64,000 nucleotides of DNA from Rhodospirillaceae bacterium (GTDB lineage: Bacteria > Pseudomonadota > Alphaproteobacteria > UBA6615). The notes under the pieces are model-generated. The model was not told the DNA's origin and searched no databases. It was given only the letters and a program-made list of their open reading frames with translations. Made by a program: the position numbers and the translations under genes. Shown in pieces: positions 17,426-28,580 of the stretch. The stretch's first letter is position 1. Every line of letters begins with the position of its first letter. The stretch spans positions 62,001 through 126,000 of the forward strand of contig PBPM01000031.1 in NCBI GenBank assembly GCA_002724635.1. The letters are read 5' to 3'.

Positions 17426-18826
17426 TCACCACGCAGCCACCGCATGGGCGCGCACGAAGTCCCGCACCGCGTCGAACTCGTTGTCAATCGCGGTGGCCTC
17501 CTCCGGATGCGTCAACAAATCCGACAGATGCATCGGCAGCGCCGGGCGCAGTCCTGTCGCCTGCTCAACCGCGTCGGGGAACTTTGCCGGATGGGCCGTC
17601 GCAAGGACGACCCGCTTTAACCCGTCGCGTGGCGTCTTGCGCGCCGCGCCAACACCGACCGCCGTGTGAGGGTCGAGCAGAACACCGGTCTGGGCATGGA
17701 CGTCGCGAATGACGTCGAGGGTCTCCGCGTCATCTACACGCTGCCCCTCAAACAGACCCCGGGCGCCGTCGCAGAGCGCCGCCGCATCGGGCAGAACGCC
17801 ATCCGCGCGGAATGCGCGTATGGCGGCGTCAACGGCCGCGCCATCCCGATCCATGAGGTCGAAAATCAGGCGCTCGAAGTTGCTCGAGACTTGAATGTCC
17901 ATACTCGGTGAAAGTGACGGTTCGACCCCCAAAATCGACATCTCGCCGTTGGCGAAGAATCGGTACAGGATATCATTACGGTTTGACGCCACGACCAGCC
18001 GGGAGATGGGCAGCCCCATCTGACGGGCCACATAGGCCGAGTAGACGTTCCCGAAGTTGCCGGTCGGAACAACAAAAGTCAGGGCCTCGTCGGGCACTGC
18101 CAGTCGGGCGGCAGCAGCGAAGTAGTAGGCGATCTGGCCCATCACACGCGCCCAGTTAATCGAGTTCACCGCTGACAGACCTAGCTCGTCGCGCAGCGCG
18201 TGATCGGCGAAAAGCGCCTTCACTAGATCTTGGCAGTCGTCGAACGTGCCGCCAAGCGCGATATTGTAGACATTGTCGGCGATGACGGTCGTCATCTGCC
18301 GCCGCTGGACCTCGGAGACCCGCCCATCCGGGTGAAGCATAAAGATGTCTAGATTGCTGCGGTCGCGACAGGCCTCGATCGCGGCCGACCCAGTATCGCC
18401 CGATGTGGCACCTACAATGGTGATCCGTGCGTCGCGCCGGTCGAGCACATGCTCGAACAACCGTCCGAGCAGCTGCAGCGCAAAATCCTTAAAGGCCAAG
18501 GTCGGACCATGAAACAGCTCCAGCAGCCAGGTGTCGTCATCGATCTGGCGCAGCGGCGCAACGTCGGGGTGATCGAACCACTCATAGGTGTCTCGCGTCA
18601 GGTGCGCGAGCGCATTGTCATCGAGTACATCCACATCGATGAAGGGGCGGATAATCCGCGCCGCAATAGCAGCATAGTCGAGATCGGACAGCGCACGCAT
18701 CTCCGCCGTCTCAAGCGATGGCCAATGGGCCGGGACGAAAAGCCCCCCGTCGCGGGCAAGCCCGCTCAGCAGAACGTCCTCGAAACCCAGCGCGGGCGTG
18801 CTGCCCCTAGTGCTTACATATTCCAA
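17426..18826 (-). CDS. thrC: threonine synthase, TTG start
   Basis: ThrC converts O-phosphohomoserine to threonine with PLP. The 466-residue long-form enzyme has the PLP lysine K113 in GPTLAFKDFALQ, the phosphate loop GATSGDTGSAA and FVVPTGNFGN. The N-terminus EYVSTRG directly follows a TTG codon, with GAAGGA 6-8 bases upstream and no in-frame ATG nearby, so the start is TTG. It is upstream of and overlaps the M16 protease gene. ThrB is encoded 7 kb away at 9351-10349. Confidence 0.96.
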   Translation of the reverse strand: MEYVSTRGSTPALGFEDVLLSGLARDGGLFVPAHWPSLETAEMRALSDLDYAAIAARIIRPFIDVDVLDDNALAHLTRDTYEWFDHPDVAPLRQIDDDTWLLELFHGPTLAFKDFALQLLGRLFEHVLDRRDARITIVGATSGDTGSAAIEACRDRSNLDIFMLHPDGRVSEVQRRQMTTVIADNVYNIALGGTFDDCQDLVKALFADHALRDELGLSAVNSINWARVMGQIAYYFAAAARLAVPDEALTFVVPTGNFGNVYSAYVARQMGLPISRLVVASNRNDILYRFFANGEMSILGVEPSLSPSMDIQVSSNFERLIFDLMDRDGAAVDAAIRAFRADGVLPDAAALCDGARGLFEGQRVDDAETLDVIRDVHAQTGVLLDPHTAVGVGAARKTPRDGLKRVVLATAHPAKFPDAVEQATGLRPALPMHLSDLLTHPEEATAIDNEFDAVRDFVRAHAVAAW

Positions 18827-18893
18827 ATCAGTTCCTTCGCCGCCAAGCGCGCTAACCTATCCAAGGCGATGTGCGGAAACAAGACGACGCCGG

Positions 18894-20405
18894 TCAGCCG
18901 TCACCGAGATAGCGTGCCTCGAGATGATCGAGAAAAATGTCGGGATTCAACGGCTCACCGGTAGCGCGCGTCAGCAATGCGTCCGCGGTGTGGCGAGACG
19001 CCTGTCCGTGCACGTTCGTGCGTAGCCAGCTTAAAAGCGGCGCGAGCCGTCCGGCGGCAATATCGGCCTCGATCCCTGGCATCGCTCGCTTGGCCGCGCT
19101 AAAGAACTGGGCCGCCGCCATGGCCCCAAGCGTATAGGTCGGGAAATATCCGAACGATCCGGACGGCCAGTGAATATCCTGCAGACAGCCAAGCCGGTCT
19201 TCCGGCGGCGTGATGCCAACCAACTCGGACATTGTGTCGTTCCATGCACCCGGCAGATCGGCGAGATCGAGGTCGCCCGACAGCATCGCCCGCTCAAGCC
19301 GATAGCGCAGGATGATGTGGAGCGGATAGGTCACCTCGTCTGCATCGACGCGGATGAAGCCGGGTTCGACCCTAGTATAAAGGCGATAGAGATTGTCAAC
19401 GTCCCAAGCAGGCCCGCGACCGCCAAACGAGGCCTGCATGCGCGGCAAAGCGAAGGACAAGAAGGGTCGTGATCGGCTTACCTGCATCTCCACTAAGAGG
19501 GACTGGCTCTCGTGGATCGCCATCCCCAGCGCCGCCCCGACTGGTTGAAACCGCCAATTATCCGGCAATCCCGCCTCGTAGAGCGCATGCCCGGTCTCGT
19601 GCAGCACGCCCATGAGGGATTCGGTGAAGTCGTCCTCGTTGTAGCGGGTGGTGATGCGGACATCCCCAGTGGCGCCTCCGCAGAAGGGATGGTGGCTAAC
19701 ATCGAGGCGACCACGATCGAAGTCGAATCCCAGCGCCTGCATCAATTCGGCGGCCAGGTCGCGCTGCGCGGCGATATCAAAGGGTCCCTCAGGCCGAACC
19801 GGCGCCGGCTGCGCATTCTGCCGCTCAATGATCCGGAGCAGGACATCCGGCAGATGCGTCGCCAAGCGATCAAACAGCGGGTCTAGGGTTACCATCCGCG
19901 TACCGGCCTCATACTCTTCAAGCAAAGCGTCATACGGTGCCAGGCTCAGGGCCTCCGCGCGGGCGGCCGCCGTCTGTTGTATCAGGTTCAGGACCTCTCG
20001 GAGTGCCGGCAGCAAGCCGGCGAAGTCATTCTCCGCGCGTGCGCTGCGCCAGCGCACCTCGCACGCGGCGTTCGCCCGCGCGGTGGCCGCCACCAAGTCG
20101 CTTGGCACCGCGGCGGCCAGTAGATGTGCGCGCTTCATCTCTCGCAGGTTGCCGAGCCGCCAGTCGTCGGGCGAAGCATCGCCGAGATCAACCTCGGCCT
20201 GTCCTATCGATTCGCCGACCCCCGGCGCCACCATCAGCTCATGGCGTATCACGCTAAGAGTCGCGATCTGCTCCGCCCTTCCATCCGCGCTGCCCTCGGG
20301 CATGGTCGTCGCCTGGTCCCAGTCGAGGATGCCGAGCGCATCTCCGATCAGCGCGCGCCGGCGAAAGCGCTCCGTGAGCCTCGCATAGGCCGAGCCCTCC
20401 ATCAT
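18894..20405 (-). CDS. carboxypeptidase Taq (M32 metallopeptidase)
   Basis: The 503-residue metallocarboxypeptidase of family M32 has the zinc motif HETGH at about 269-273, the HPF substrate motif (SHHPFCGG), and DWDQATTMPEG, GMAIHESQSLLVEMQ and IRVDADEVTYPLHIILRY, all typical of the family. It trims C-terminal residues of peptides, is cytosolic, and probably scavenges amino acids. The ATG at 20405 overlaps the surf1 stop as ATGA; a second ATG follows directly. Confidence 0.95.
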   Translation of the reverse strand: MMEGSAYARLTERFRRRALIGDALGILDWDQATTMPEGSADGRAEQIATLSVIRHELMVAPGVGESIGQAEVDLGDASPDDWRLGNLREMKRAHLLAAAVPSDLVAATARANAACEVRWRSARAENDFAGLLPALREVLNLIQQTAAARAEALSLAPYDALLEEYEAGTRMVTLDPLFDRLATHLPDVLLRIIERQNAQPAPVRPEGPFDIAAQRDLAAELMQALGFDFDRGRLDVSHHPFCGGATGDVRITTRYNEDDFTESLMGVLHETGHALYEAGLPDNWRFQPVGAALGMAIHESQSLLVEMQVSRSRPFLSFALPRMQASFGGRGPAWDVDNLYRLYTRVEPGFIRVDADEVTYPLHIILRYRLERAMLSGDLDLADLPGAWNDTMSELVGITPPEDRLGCLQDIHWPSGSFGYFPTYTLGAMAAAQFFSAAKRAMPGIEADIAAGRLAPLLSWLRTNVHGQASRHTADALLTRATGEPLNPDIFLDHLEARYLGDG

Positions 20406-21133
20406 GTCTCGTCTCGCCGCCAGTGAAAAACCACAAAGATCACCACCAGAACCGCGGCCAGTGCATACCACGTCACCGCATACTCCAGATGCGAGTTGCG
20501 CAGGTTGACGTCGGGCACGGATCCCAACGGATATGCGCCCGACGGGCGGGCATTCGGGCCCGCCTGAACATAGAAGCCAGCGCCCTCGGACAGGTCTACC
20601 GCCGCCATCATCGCGGGCTCGTCCATGAAGAACCAGTTGTTCGTATCCGGTTCGTTCGCCGGAACAAACGGCCCCGGCGCCTCGAACAGGCGCAGATATC
20701 CATCGACACGGACCGGCCCAGACGGCGGCCGCAGGATCTCTAGGGGGGTTCCGAGCGGCGCCCAGCCACGATCAATCAGTACCACTCCAAGCGGGCTGCC
20801 TGCATCGAAGGGTGCGATCAGGTGGACACCCTGCCGCCCATCGCGAATCCGGGGAAGAAGCCGCAATGTTTTAACACCGACGAAACTGCCGTGCAGCTCG
20901 ACCGACATATACTCAAGTGCAGCCAGCCCCGCCTTGTCCACCCAGCCCTCGCGGATCCCCGCTAGCGCGGCCACTGAGACGGGAGGCTTTATGATCCGAG
21001 CTGCGCGGTTCTCGATCAACTGGTTCTTCCATTCCAAGCGCTGGACCTGCCAAGTTCCTAGCAAAACCAGCAGAACCAGCACCGAGGTCGTCAGAACAGT
21101 CGCCCAGAATGTCGGTCGCAAGCGCCTGGTCAT
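20402..21133 (-). CDS. surf1: SURF1 family cytochrome oxidase assembly protein
   Basis: SURF1 proteins insert heme A into cytochrome oxidase subunit I. The 243-residue protein has two terminal membrane helices enclosing a soluble domain with the conserved LGTWQVQRLEWKN, GVVLIDRGWAP and NNWFFMDEPAM stretches. It is the last oxidase-related gene of the cluster. The remnant of a DUF983 gene lies immediately upstream and its in-frame tail runs into the surf1 start. Confidence 0.94.
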   Translation of the reverse strand: MTRRLRPTFWATVLTTSVLVLLVLLGTWQVQRLEWKNQLIENRAARIIKPPVSVAALAGIREGWVDKAGLAALEYMSVELHGSFVGVKTLRLLPRIRDGRQGVHLIAPFDAGSPLGVVLIDRGWAPLGTPLEILRPPSGPVRVDGYLRLFEAPGPFVPANEPDTNNWFFMDEPAMMAAVDLSEGAGFYVQAGPNARPSGAYPLGSVPDVNLRNSHLEYAVTWYALAAVLVVIFVVFHWRRDET

Positions 21134-21454
21134 TTCCTCGTTCGCCCCCGGCGAGGCGCTGCGCCAGCGCTTGAAAACCGTGTTGTCCGCATTGTGCTTG
21201 AACTGCTGCGCGATCAGCTAAGCTTTAAACGGTTGCATATGCGCAATCGCCTCGAGGACAAGCGCGCTGCAAAAGACGATGATGATGAAGTCCGTACCAT
21301 CGCTGCTGTTGAGGTACGCATTTTCGAAGTCGCGCACCGGACACCGCTCTCGGACTGTCAGCAGCCCGTCACATAGGTTGCTCTCCCCGCAGCGTGGACA
21401 GTCGCAGTGCAGACCTGTCTTTAACTTGGACTGGCGCGGGTAATAATCCGTCAC
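21134..21454 (-). pseudogene. decayed DUF983 gene between ctaE and surf1
   Basis: From a GTG at 21454 the frame reads VTDYYPRQSKLKTGL, then CPRCGESNLCDGLLTVRERCP, which is the DUF983 N-terminus. It then degenerates: the second Cys pair is lost (CPVRDFE where CPxCG is expected), the first membrane helix is eroded, and the second helix is missing. A remnant, PFKA, a TAG stop (21218-21220), then LIAQQFKHNAD in the same frame, matches the usual C-terminal tail. So there is an internal loss of roughly 30-40 codons plus a nonsense change. DUF983 proteins commonly occupy this slot in alphaproteobacterial oxidase operons. The assignment rests on motif recall, not a search. Confidence 0.7.
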
Positions 21455-21479
21455 CCGAACCGTCCGGTCCGACGCGCCA

Positions 21480-22334
21480 TCAGGCGCCAAACGTGGTCCA
21501 GACATAGACGAACGAGAACAGAAACAGCCAGACGACATCGACGAAATGCCAATACCAGGCCGCAGCCTCAAAGCCGAAGTGATGGTCCTCGGTGAAATGG
21601 CCTTTTGCGCAACGCCACCAGCACACGGCGAGGAACACTGTGCCGACAATCACGTGGAAGCCGTGAAAGCCGGTCGCCATGAAGAAGGTCGAGGAATAGA
21701 TTCCGTCGCCAAAGCCGAAGGGCGCATGGGCATATTCGAAGATCTGCGCCGCGGTGAAGATCATGCCGAGGGCCACCGTCCAGCCGAGCATCTTCGCCGC
21801 GTGCGACATGTTACCTTCACGAATATCGTGATGGGCCCAGGTTACCGTGAAGCCGGAGGTCAACAGGATCAGCGTATTGAGCAACGGCAAGCTGAAGGGA
21901 TCGAAAACCTCCACCCCCTCCGGCGGCCAGACCGAACCAATGAACTCGGTCGGGAACAGGGCTGCGCCAAAGAAGGCCCAGAACCAAGCGGCGAAGAACA
22001 TCACTTCTGAGATGATGAACAGCATCATGCCGTAGCGCAGGCTGATCTGGACCACCTTTGTGTGCATCTTCTGCACTGTCGCCTCGTCGATCACGTCGCG
22101 CCACCAGCCAATCATCGTCATCATCGCAATGACGAGGCCCGGCGCGACGGTCCAGTAGCCGATGGACTCGAAGAATGGCTGCAAACCAGCGCCGAGCGAA
22201 CTAGGATGCATCGCGATCACGATACCGGCGGCCGTCAACAGCCCACCAATCGATCCAACGATCGGCCAGTGGCTCGGCTCCACCATGTGGTAGGGATGGT
22301 TGCCGTGTGATTCGTCGTGTGCGTGATCACTCAT
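21480..22334 (-). CDS. ctaE: cytochrome c oxidase subunit III
   Basis: The 284-residue membrane subunit has seven hydrophobic segments and the family stretches EVMFFAAWFWAFF, GFTVTWAHHDIREGN and GFHGFHVIVGTVFL, ending in WYWHFVDVVWLFLFSFVYVW. It has a His-rich N-terminal tail (SDHAHDESHGNHPYH). It stabilises the aa3 oxidase and its proton uptake. It lies 52 bases after ctaG. Confidence 0.97.
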   Translation of the reverse strand: MSDHAHDESHGNHPYHMVEPSHWPIVGSIGGLLTAAGIVIAMHPSSLGAGLQPFFESIGYWTVAPGLVIAMMTMIGWWRDVIDEATVQKMHTKVVQISLRYGMMLFIISEVMFFAAWFWAFFGAALFPTEFIGSVWPPEGVEVFDPFSLPLLNTLILLTSGFTVTWAHHDIREGNMSHAAKMLGWTVALGMIFTAAQIFEYAHAPFGFGDGIYSSTFFMATGFHGFHVIVGTVFLAVCWWRCAKGHFTEDHHFGFEAAAWYWHFVDVVWLFLFSFVYVWTTFGA

Positions 22335-22386
22335 GTGCTTTTCTCACTCTTTCACCAGAAATGATTGTCCGGGCTTTGAAAAATCT

Positions 22387-23004
22387 TCAGTTCAGTTTGG
22401 ATGTTATGGACTGCTGCAACGCCACCGCCTCGCGATCCGCGTCAGCCTCTTTGTCGCGGAAAAAGGTATAACTCAGCGTGATTTCACTCACGTCGTCGAG
22501 GTTCTGGTCTTCTACAATCGCCGGGTCGATGAAGAAGGTAACCGGCATCTGCATGGTCTCGCCCGGCGCCAGAGTCTGTTCGATAAAGCAAAAACACTCG
22601 GTCTTCACGAAATAAGGGGCTGCCTTAAGTGGCGTGACATTGAAGGTCGCGGTGCCGGTGACGGTAGCATCATGCCGGTTTGAGGCCTGGAAGAAGGCGA
22701 GCCCCATCTCGCCGACCTGCAGCGCGACTTTGCGCTGAGCCGGCTTGAAACGCCAGTCGAGCGCGGGCTCGATATCACTATTGAACCGGATCGTGATCGA
22801 TCGGTCAGATAGAATTTCCTTGGCCTGCGGTACGCTCACCTCAACAATCGGGACGCCCGCAAAGCCGAACTTCTGACAGAAGGCTCGGTAGGCCGGAACA
22901 GTTGCATAGGCAAAGCCGTTCATACCGATGATCGCGACCGCCAGTGCAGCGAATACGCATCGATTGCGGCGTCTTCGGCATGCAAGGCTCTCGGTCATGC
23001 TCAT
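22387..23004 (-). CDS. ctaG: cytochrome c oxidase assembly protein CtaG/Cox11
   Basis: Cox11 delivers copper to CuB of subunit I. The 205-residue protein has one N-terminal membrane helix (about 17-36) and a periplasmic beta domain. The copper-binding pair is in KTECFCFIEQ, with PVTFFIDP further on. Its ATG overlaps the stop of the small upstream gene as ATGA. Order and length are as expected. Confidence 0.96.
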   Translation of the reverse strand: MSMTESLACRRRRNRCVFAALAVAIIGMNGFAYATVPAYRAFCQKFGFAGVPIVEVSVPQAKEILSDRSITIRFNSDIEPALDWRFKPAQRKVALQVGEMGLAFFQASNRHDATVTGTATFNVTPLKAAPYFVKTECFCFIEQTLAPGETMQMPVTFFIDPAIVEDQNLDDVSEITLSYTFFRDKEADADREAVALQQSITSKLN

Positions 23005-23132
23005 CCCAGCAACCCCGCACGTGCTATGAAGACGAGATAGAAGATGACAATCAACCCGCTGATCACTGCCAGCATCGCATAATTCTTGCCGCGTTTTTCG
23101 CGATGCCGCTGGCTGTACTCGCGCTTCGCCAC
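23001..23132 (-). CDS. small single-span membrane protein of the cox cluster
   Basis: A 43-codon frame lies between ctaB and ctaG. It starts with GTG (VAKREYSQRHREKRGKN), has a basic, hydrophilic N-terminus, then one membrane helix (about 18-38) and a short GLLG tail. It is two bases after the ctaB stop and its TGA overlaps the ctaG ATG, filling the space exactly, which is strong support for a real coupled gene. Similar small proteins occur at this position in other alphaproteobacterial oxidase operons; their function is unproven, perhaps a small subunit or assembly aid. Confidence 0.8.
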   Translation of the reverse strand: MAKREYSQRHREKRGKNYAMLAVISGLIVIFYLVFIARAGLLG

Positions 23133-23134
23133 AA

Positions 23135-24067
23135 TCAGACCGCCAGCCTCAGCAGCGAATCCGCGAGCAACAGCCCGAACAGCAGGAACAGATAGAGGAT
23201 GGAGAAGCCGAACATCTGGCGGGCCCGACGGTCCCCGACATCGGCCGGTTCCCGCAGCACGCGCATCGCACTAACGATGAACAGTCCTCCGAGTAGGGCC
23301 ACACCGACGGCATAGAATAGGCCCGCAGCGCCGAGCGCGTATGGCAAGAGGCTTACCGGGACCAGCGAAAATGTATAGGCCAGCATCTGCCACTTGGTCG
23401 ACCGTGCGCCCGCGACCACCGGCATCATTGGAACACCCGCACGCGCATATTCGCCGCTGCGATAGAGCGCGAGGGCCCAGAAATGCGGAGGCGTCCAAAG
23501 AAAGATAATCGCGAAGAGGCTCAGAGATACTAGGCTGACATCACCGGTCACAGCAGCCCAGCCGATCATCGGTGGAAACGCGCCCGCGGCGCCGCCGATC
23601 ACGATATTCTGTGGCGTCCGGCGCTTCAGCCAGACGGTGTAGACGAACACATAAAAGAGAATGGCCAGCGCAAGTAGCCCCGCCGCGGCCCAGTTGGTCG
23701 TCAGCCCCATGAGCAGCACCGCGAACAGCGCAAGGACGATCGCAAAGCCCAGCGCATCGTCTGGCGCAACCCGCCCGGCCGGCAGAGGCCGGTTAACAGT
23801 CCGCGACATCAGCGCATCGATATCGCGCTCGTACCACATGTTGACGGCGCCGGCCGCACCCGACCCGACTGCGATGCAAAGGATTGCAACAACCGCGAGC
23901 AGCGGGTGAATTACCCCCGGCGCAATAACCAGACCAACCGCGCCCGAGAAAACAACCAGCGTCATCACCCGCGGCTTCAACAGCGCCACGAAATCCGAGA
24001 CGCGCGAGACCGGCGCTTCGGAAAACGTAGTCTTGCCCGTCGGGTTCAGATATACGGCATCAGCCAA
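23135..24067 (-). CDS. ctaB: protoheme IX farnesyltransferase (heme O synthase), TTG start
   Basis: CtaB attaches a farnesyl group to heme B to form heme O, the precursor of heme A. The 310-residue UbiA-type membrane enzyme has the first Asp-rich motif NMWYERDIDALMSRTVNRPLP and the loop FLWTPPHFWALAL. The frame opens with TTG at 24067 (ADAVYLNPTGKTTF follows) with GGGAG 8 bases upstream and no in-frame ATG close by. It lies between ctaD and the small membrane protein. Confidence 0.96.
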   Translation of the reverse strand: MADAVYLNPTGKTTFSEAPVSRVSDFVALLKPRVMTLVVFSGAVGLVIAPGVIHPLLAVVAILCIAVGSGAAGAVNMWYERDIDALMSRTVNRPLPAGRVAPDDALGFAIVLALFAVLLMGLTTNWAAAGLLALAILFYVFVYTVWLKRRTPQNIVIGGAAGAFPPMIGWAAVTGDVSLVSLSLFAIIFLWTPPHFWALALYRSGEYARAGVPMMPVVAGARSTKWQMLAYTFSLVPVSLLPYALGAAGLFYAVGVALLGGLFIVSAMRVLREPADVGDRRARQMFGFSILYLFLLFGLLLADSLLRLAV

Positions 24068-24101
24068 TGCTCAAGCTCCCGTCTCGTTCTGCAGCACCCG
24101 C

Positions 24102-26644
<2,543 letters not shown>

Positions 26645-26979
26645 TCGCTCAATTCCATCCGGTCGCCGCCGGCGCGCTAAACCTCGCACGACGGATAACT
26701 CCCTAGAACCCCCAGTGATGTCCAAAAAAATATACCAGCGCATCCACACCAACAAGTCACAGCCCGCGTGATTCGTAACCTTGAGACACCTTGTCGCAGC
26801 GCCCCAAATGCCTGATTGTACGAGACGTTTAGCGTTCTTCCCCCATCCGGGACAAGCGCATGGGTGAACAAAAATTCGAAGGCACGCGATTGTAGGGTCG
26901 CGGAGGCTGACAATCGCGATTCATGTCCCTTATTGTGAGCATGATTTATCCTCTTTCACCGCTAGCAAAAAAACGCCCC
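26645..26979. other. 335-base divergent intergenic region between ctaC and tldD
   Basis: No gene-like frame is supported here. It should hold the promoters of the oxidase operon (minus strand) and of tldD (plus strand). A T7 run on the minus strand (26724-26730) adjoins the best ctaC -10 box. I see no RNA gene or repeat. Confidence 0.6.
26729..26756 (-). promoter_or_regulatory. candidate promoter of the cytochrome oxidase operon
   Basis: On the minus strand CTTGTT and TATATT are 16 bases apart, placing a transcript start about 80 bases before ctaC. It is a pattern match only. Confidence 0.45.
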
Positions 26980-28413
26980 ATGACCGACATCGCCCGTACC
27001 GACGATATCTTTTACGCGCAAACCGGCATGGACCCCGAACGTGTCGGGTCCCGGGTCGATTGTGCACTGGACGGGGCCGACGACGGGGAACTCTTTCTCG
27101 AGTATAACCAGACCGAAAGCATCACCTTCGACGACGGCCGCGTGCGCAACGCCAACTTTGACACCTCCCGAGGTTTCGGATTGCGCGCCGTCTCCGGCGA
27201 GGCGACGGGATACGCCCACTCGACCGAGATGAGCGAGGACGCCATCGCCCGGGCGGGCGAAACGGTGCGCGCAGTCCGCACGGGCCATAACGGAACCGTG
27301 GCCGAGACTCCCGCCCACACGAACCGCGACCTCTACACAGACGTCAATCCACTCGGCGAGATAGTCTTCGAAGACAAGGTGGCGCTCCTGACGGAAATAG
27401 ACGCCTATGCCCGCGCCAGAGACCCACGTGTCCGCCAGGTCACGGCATCGCTGTCGGGCAACTGGCAAGCCGTCCAGATCGTGCGTACCGGCGGCGACCG
27501 CCGGGCGGACATCCGGCCGCTCGTCCGCCTAAACATCTCGGTGATGGTCGGCGACGGTGATCGACAGGAGACGGGGTCCCACGGGGTCGGCGGTCGCGCC
27601 GCATACAACCAGTGGATCGCGCCCGAGAATTGGCGCTGCCAGGTCGACGAGGCGCTGCGCCAGGCGCTCGTCAATCTGGACTCCGTGCCGGCGCCGGCCG
27701 GCGAGATGCCGGTCGTACTCGGGCCGGGATGGCCCGGTGTCCTTTTACACGAGGCGGTCGGACACGGGCTGGAGGGCGACTTCAACCGAAAGAAGACATC
27801 AGCCTTCTCAACTCTTCTGGGCGAGCGGGTCGCGGCGCCGGGCGTGACGGTGGTCGACGACGGCACCCTAGCCGACCGGCGCGGATCGATCACCATCGAC
27901 GACGAGGGCACTCCGAGCGCCCATAACGTGCTGATCGAGGACGGAATCCTGAAGGGCTACATGCAGGACCGGATGAACGCGCGACTGATGCGCATGGCGC
28001 CCACGGGGAACGGCCGCCGCCAGTCCTTCGCCCACAACCCGATGCCCCGCATGACCAACACCTACATGCTGGACGGCACGGCCGATCCTGAGGAATGCAT
28101 CAGGGCGGCGAGGACTGGCATCTACGCGGTCAACTTCGGCGGCGGCCAGGTCGATATAACTAATGGCAAATTCGTGTTCAGCTGCACCGAGGCCTATCTA
28201 ATCGAGGACGGCAAGCTCGGCGCGCCGGTCAAGGGCGCGACCCTGATCGGCAACGGGCCGGACGCGCTGACACGGGTCAAGCTGATCGGCAACGATTCCT
28301 GCCTCGACGACGGCGTCGGCACCTGCGGCAAGGACGGTCAGTCCGTTCCGGTCGGGGTCGGTCAACCAACCATGTTCCTCGAATCCATGACGGTTGGTGG
28401 CACCGCCGTTTGA
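26980..28413 (+). CDS. tldD: metalloprotease TldD
   Basis: TldD is the catalytic half of the TldD/TldE heterodimeric protease, known for maturing microcin B17 and degrading CcdA. The 477-residue protein has the metal motif HEAVGHGLEGD, with HExxxH at about 257-262, and the C-terminal FSCTEAYLIEDGKLG region. The ATG at 26980 gives the family length; an upstream in-frame ATG at 26923 adds 19 unlike residues. The partner gene pmbA is 9 kb downstream, not adjacent. No precursor peptide gene was found nearby. Confidence 0.95.
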   Translation: MTDIARTDDIFYAQTGMDPERVGSRVDCALDGADDGELFLEYNQTESITFDDGRVRNANFDTSRGFGLRAVSGEATGYAHSTEMSEDAIARAGETVRAVRTGHNGTVAETPAHTNRDLYTDVNPLGEIVFEDKVALLTEIDAYARARDPRVRQVTASLSGNWQAVQIVRTGGDRRADIRPLVRLNISVMVGDGDRQETGSHGVGGRAAYNQWIAPENWRCQVDEALRQALVNLDSVPAPAGEMPVVLGPGWPGVLLHEAVGHGLEGDFNRKKTSAFSTLLGERVAAPGVTVVDDGTLADRRGSITIDDEGTPSAHNVLIEDGILKGYMQDRMNARLMRMAPTGNGRRQSFAHNPMPRMTNTYMLDGTADPEECIRAARTGIYAVNFGGGQVDITNGKFVFSCTEAYLIEDGKLGAPVKGATLIGNGPDALTRVKLIGNDSCLDDGVGTCGKDGQSVPVGVGQPTMFLESMTVGGTAV

Positions 28414-28466
28414 CCCGCGCGGACACGCGACCCGACCGGAATTCACCCCGGCAGTTGTCACGCCAG

Positions 28467-28485
28467 CCATGCGAATTTTGCATGG
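28467..28485 (+). terminator. possible terminator after tldD
   Basis: A hairpin CCATGC-GAATTTT-GCATGG lies 54 bases after the tldD stop and is followed by a broken T-rich run (TGATTTGTTTCTT). The stem is short, so termination may be weak. Confidence 0.4.
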
Positions 28486-28580
28486 TGATTTGTTTCTTAT
28501 TCTGGCCCGATACAGAATAGGCACTACAAACGACGCAACCCATCGTCGCTGGCGGTTGTGACGATCCGAGCGGAGACGGC

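Noticed and set aside
26923..26979. upstream ATG for tldD
   Set aside because: It adds 19 residues unlike TldD; the closest purine-rich site is 16 bases away, too far.
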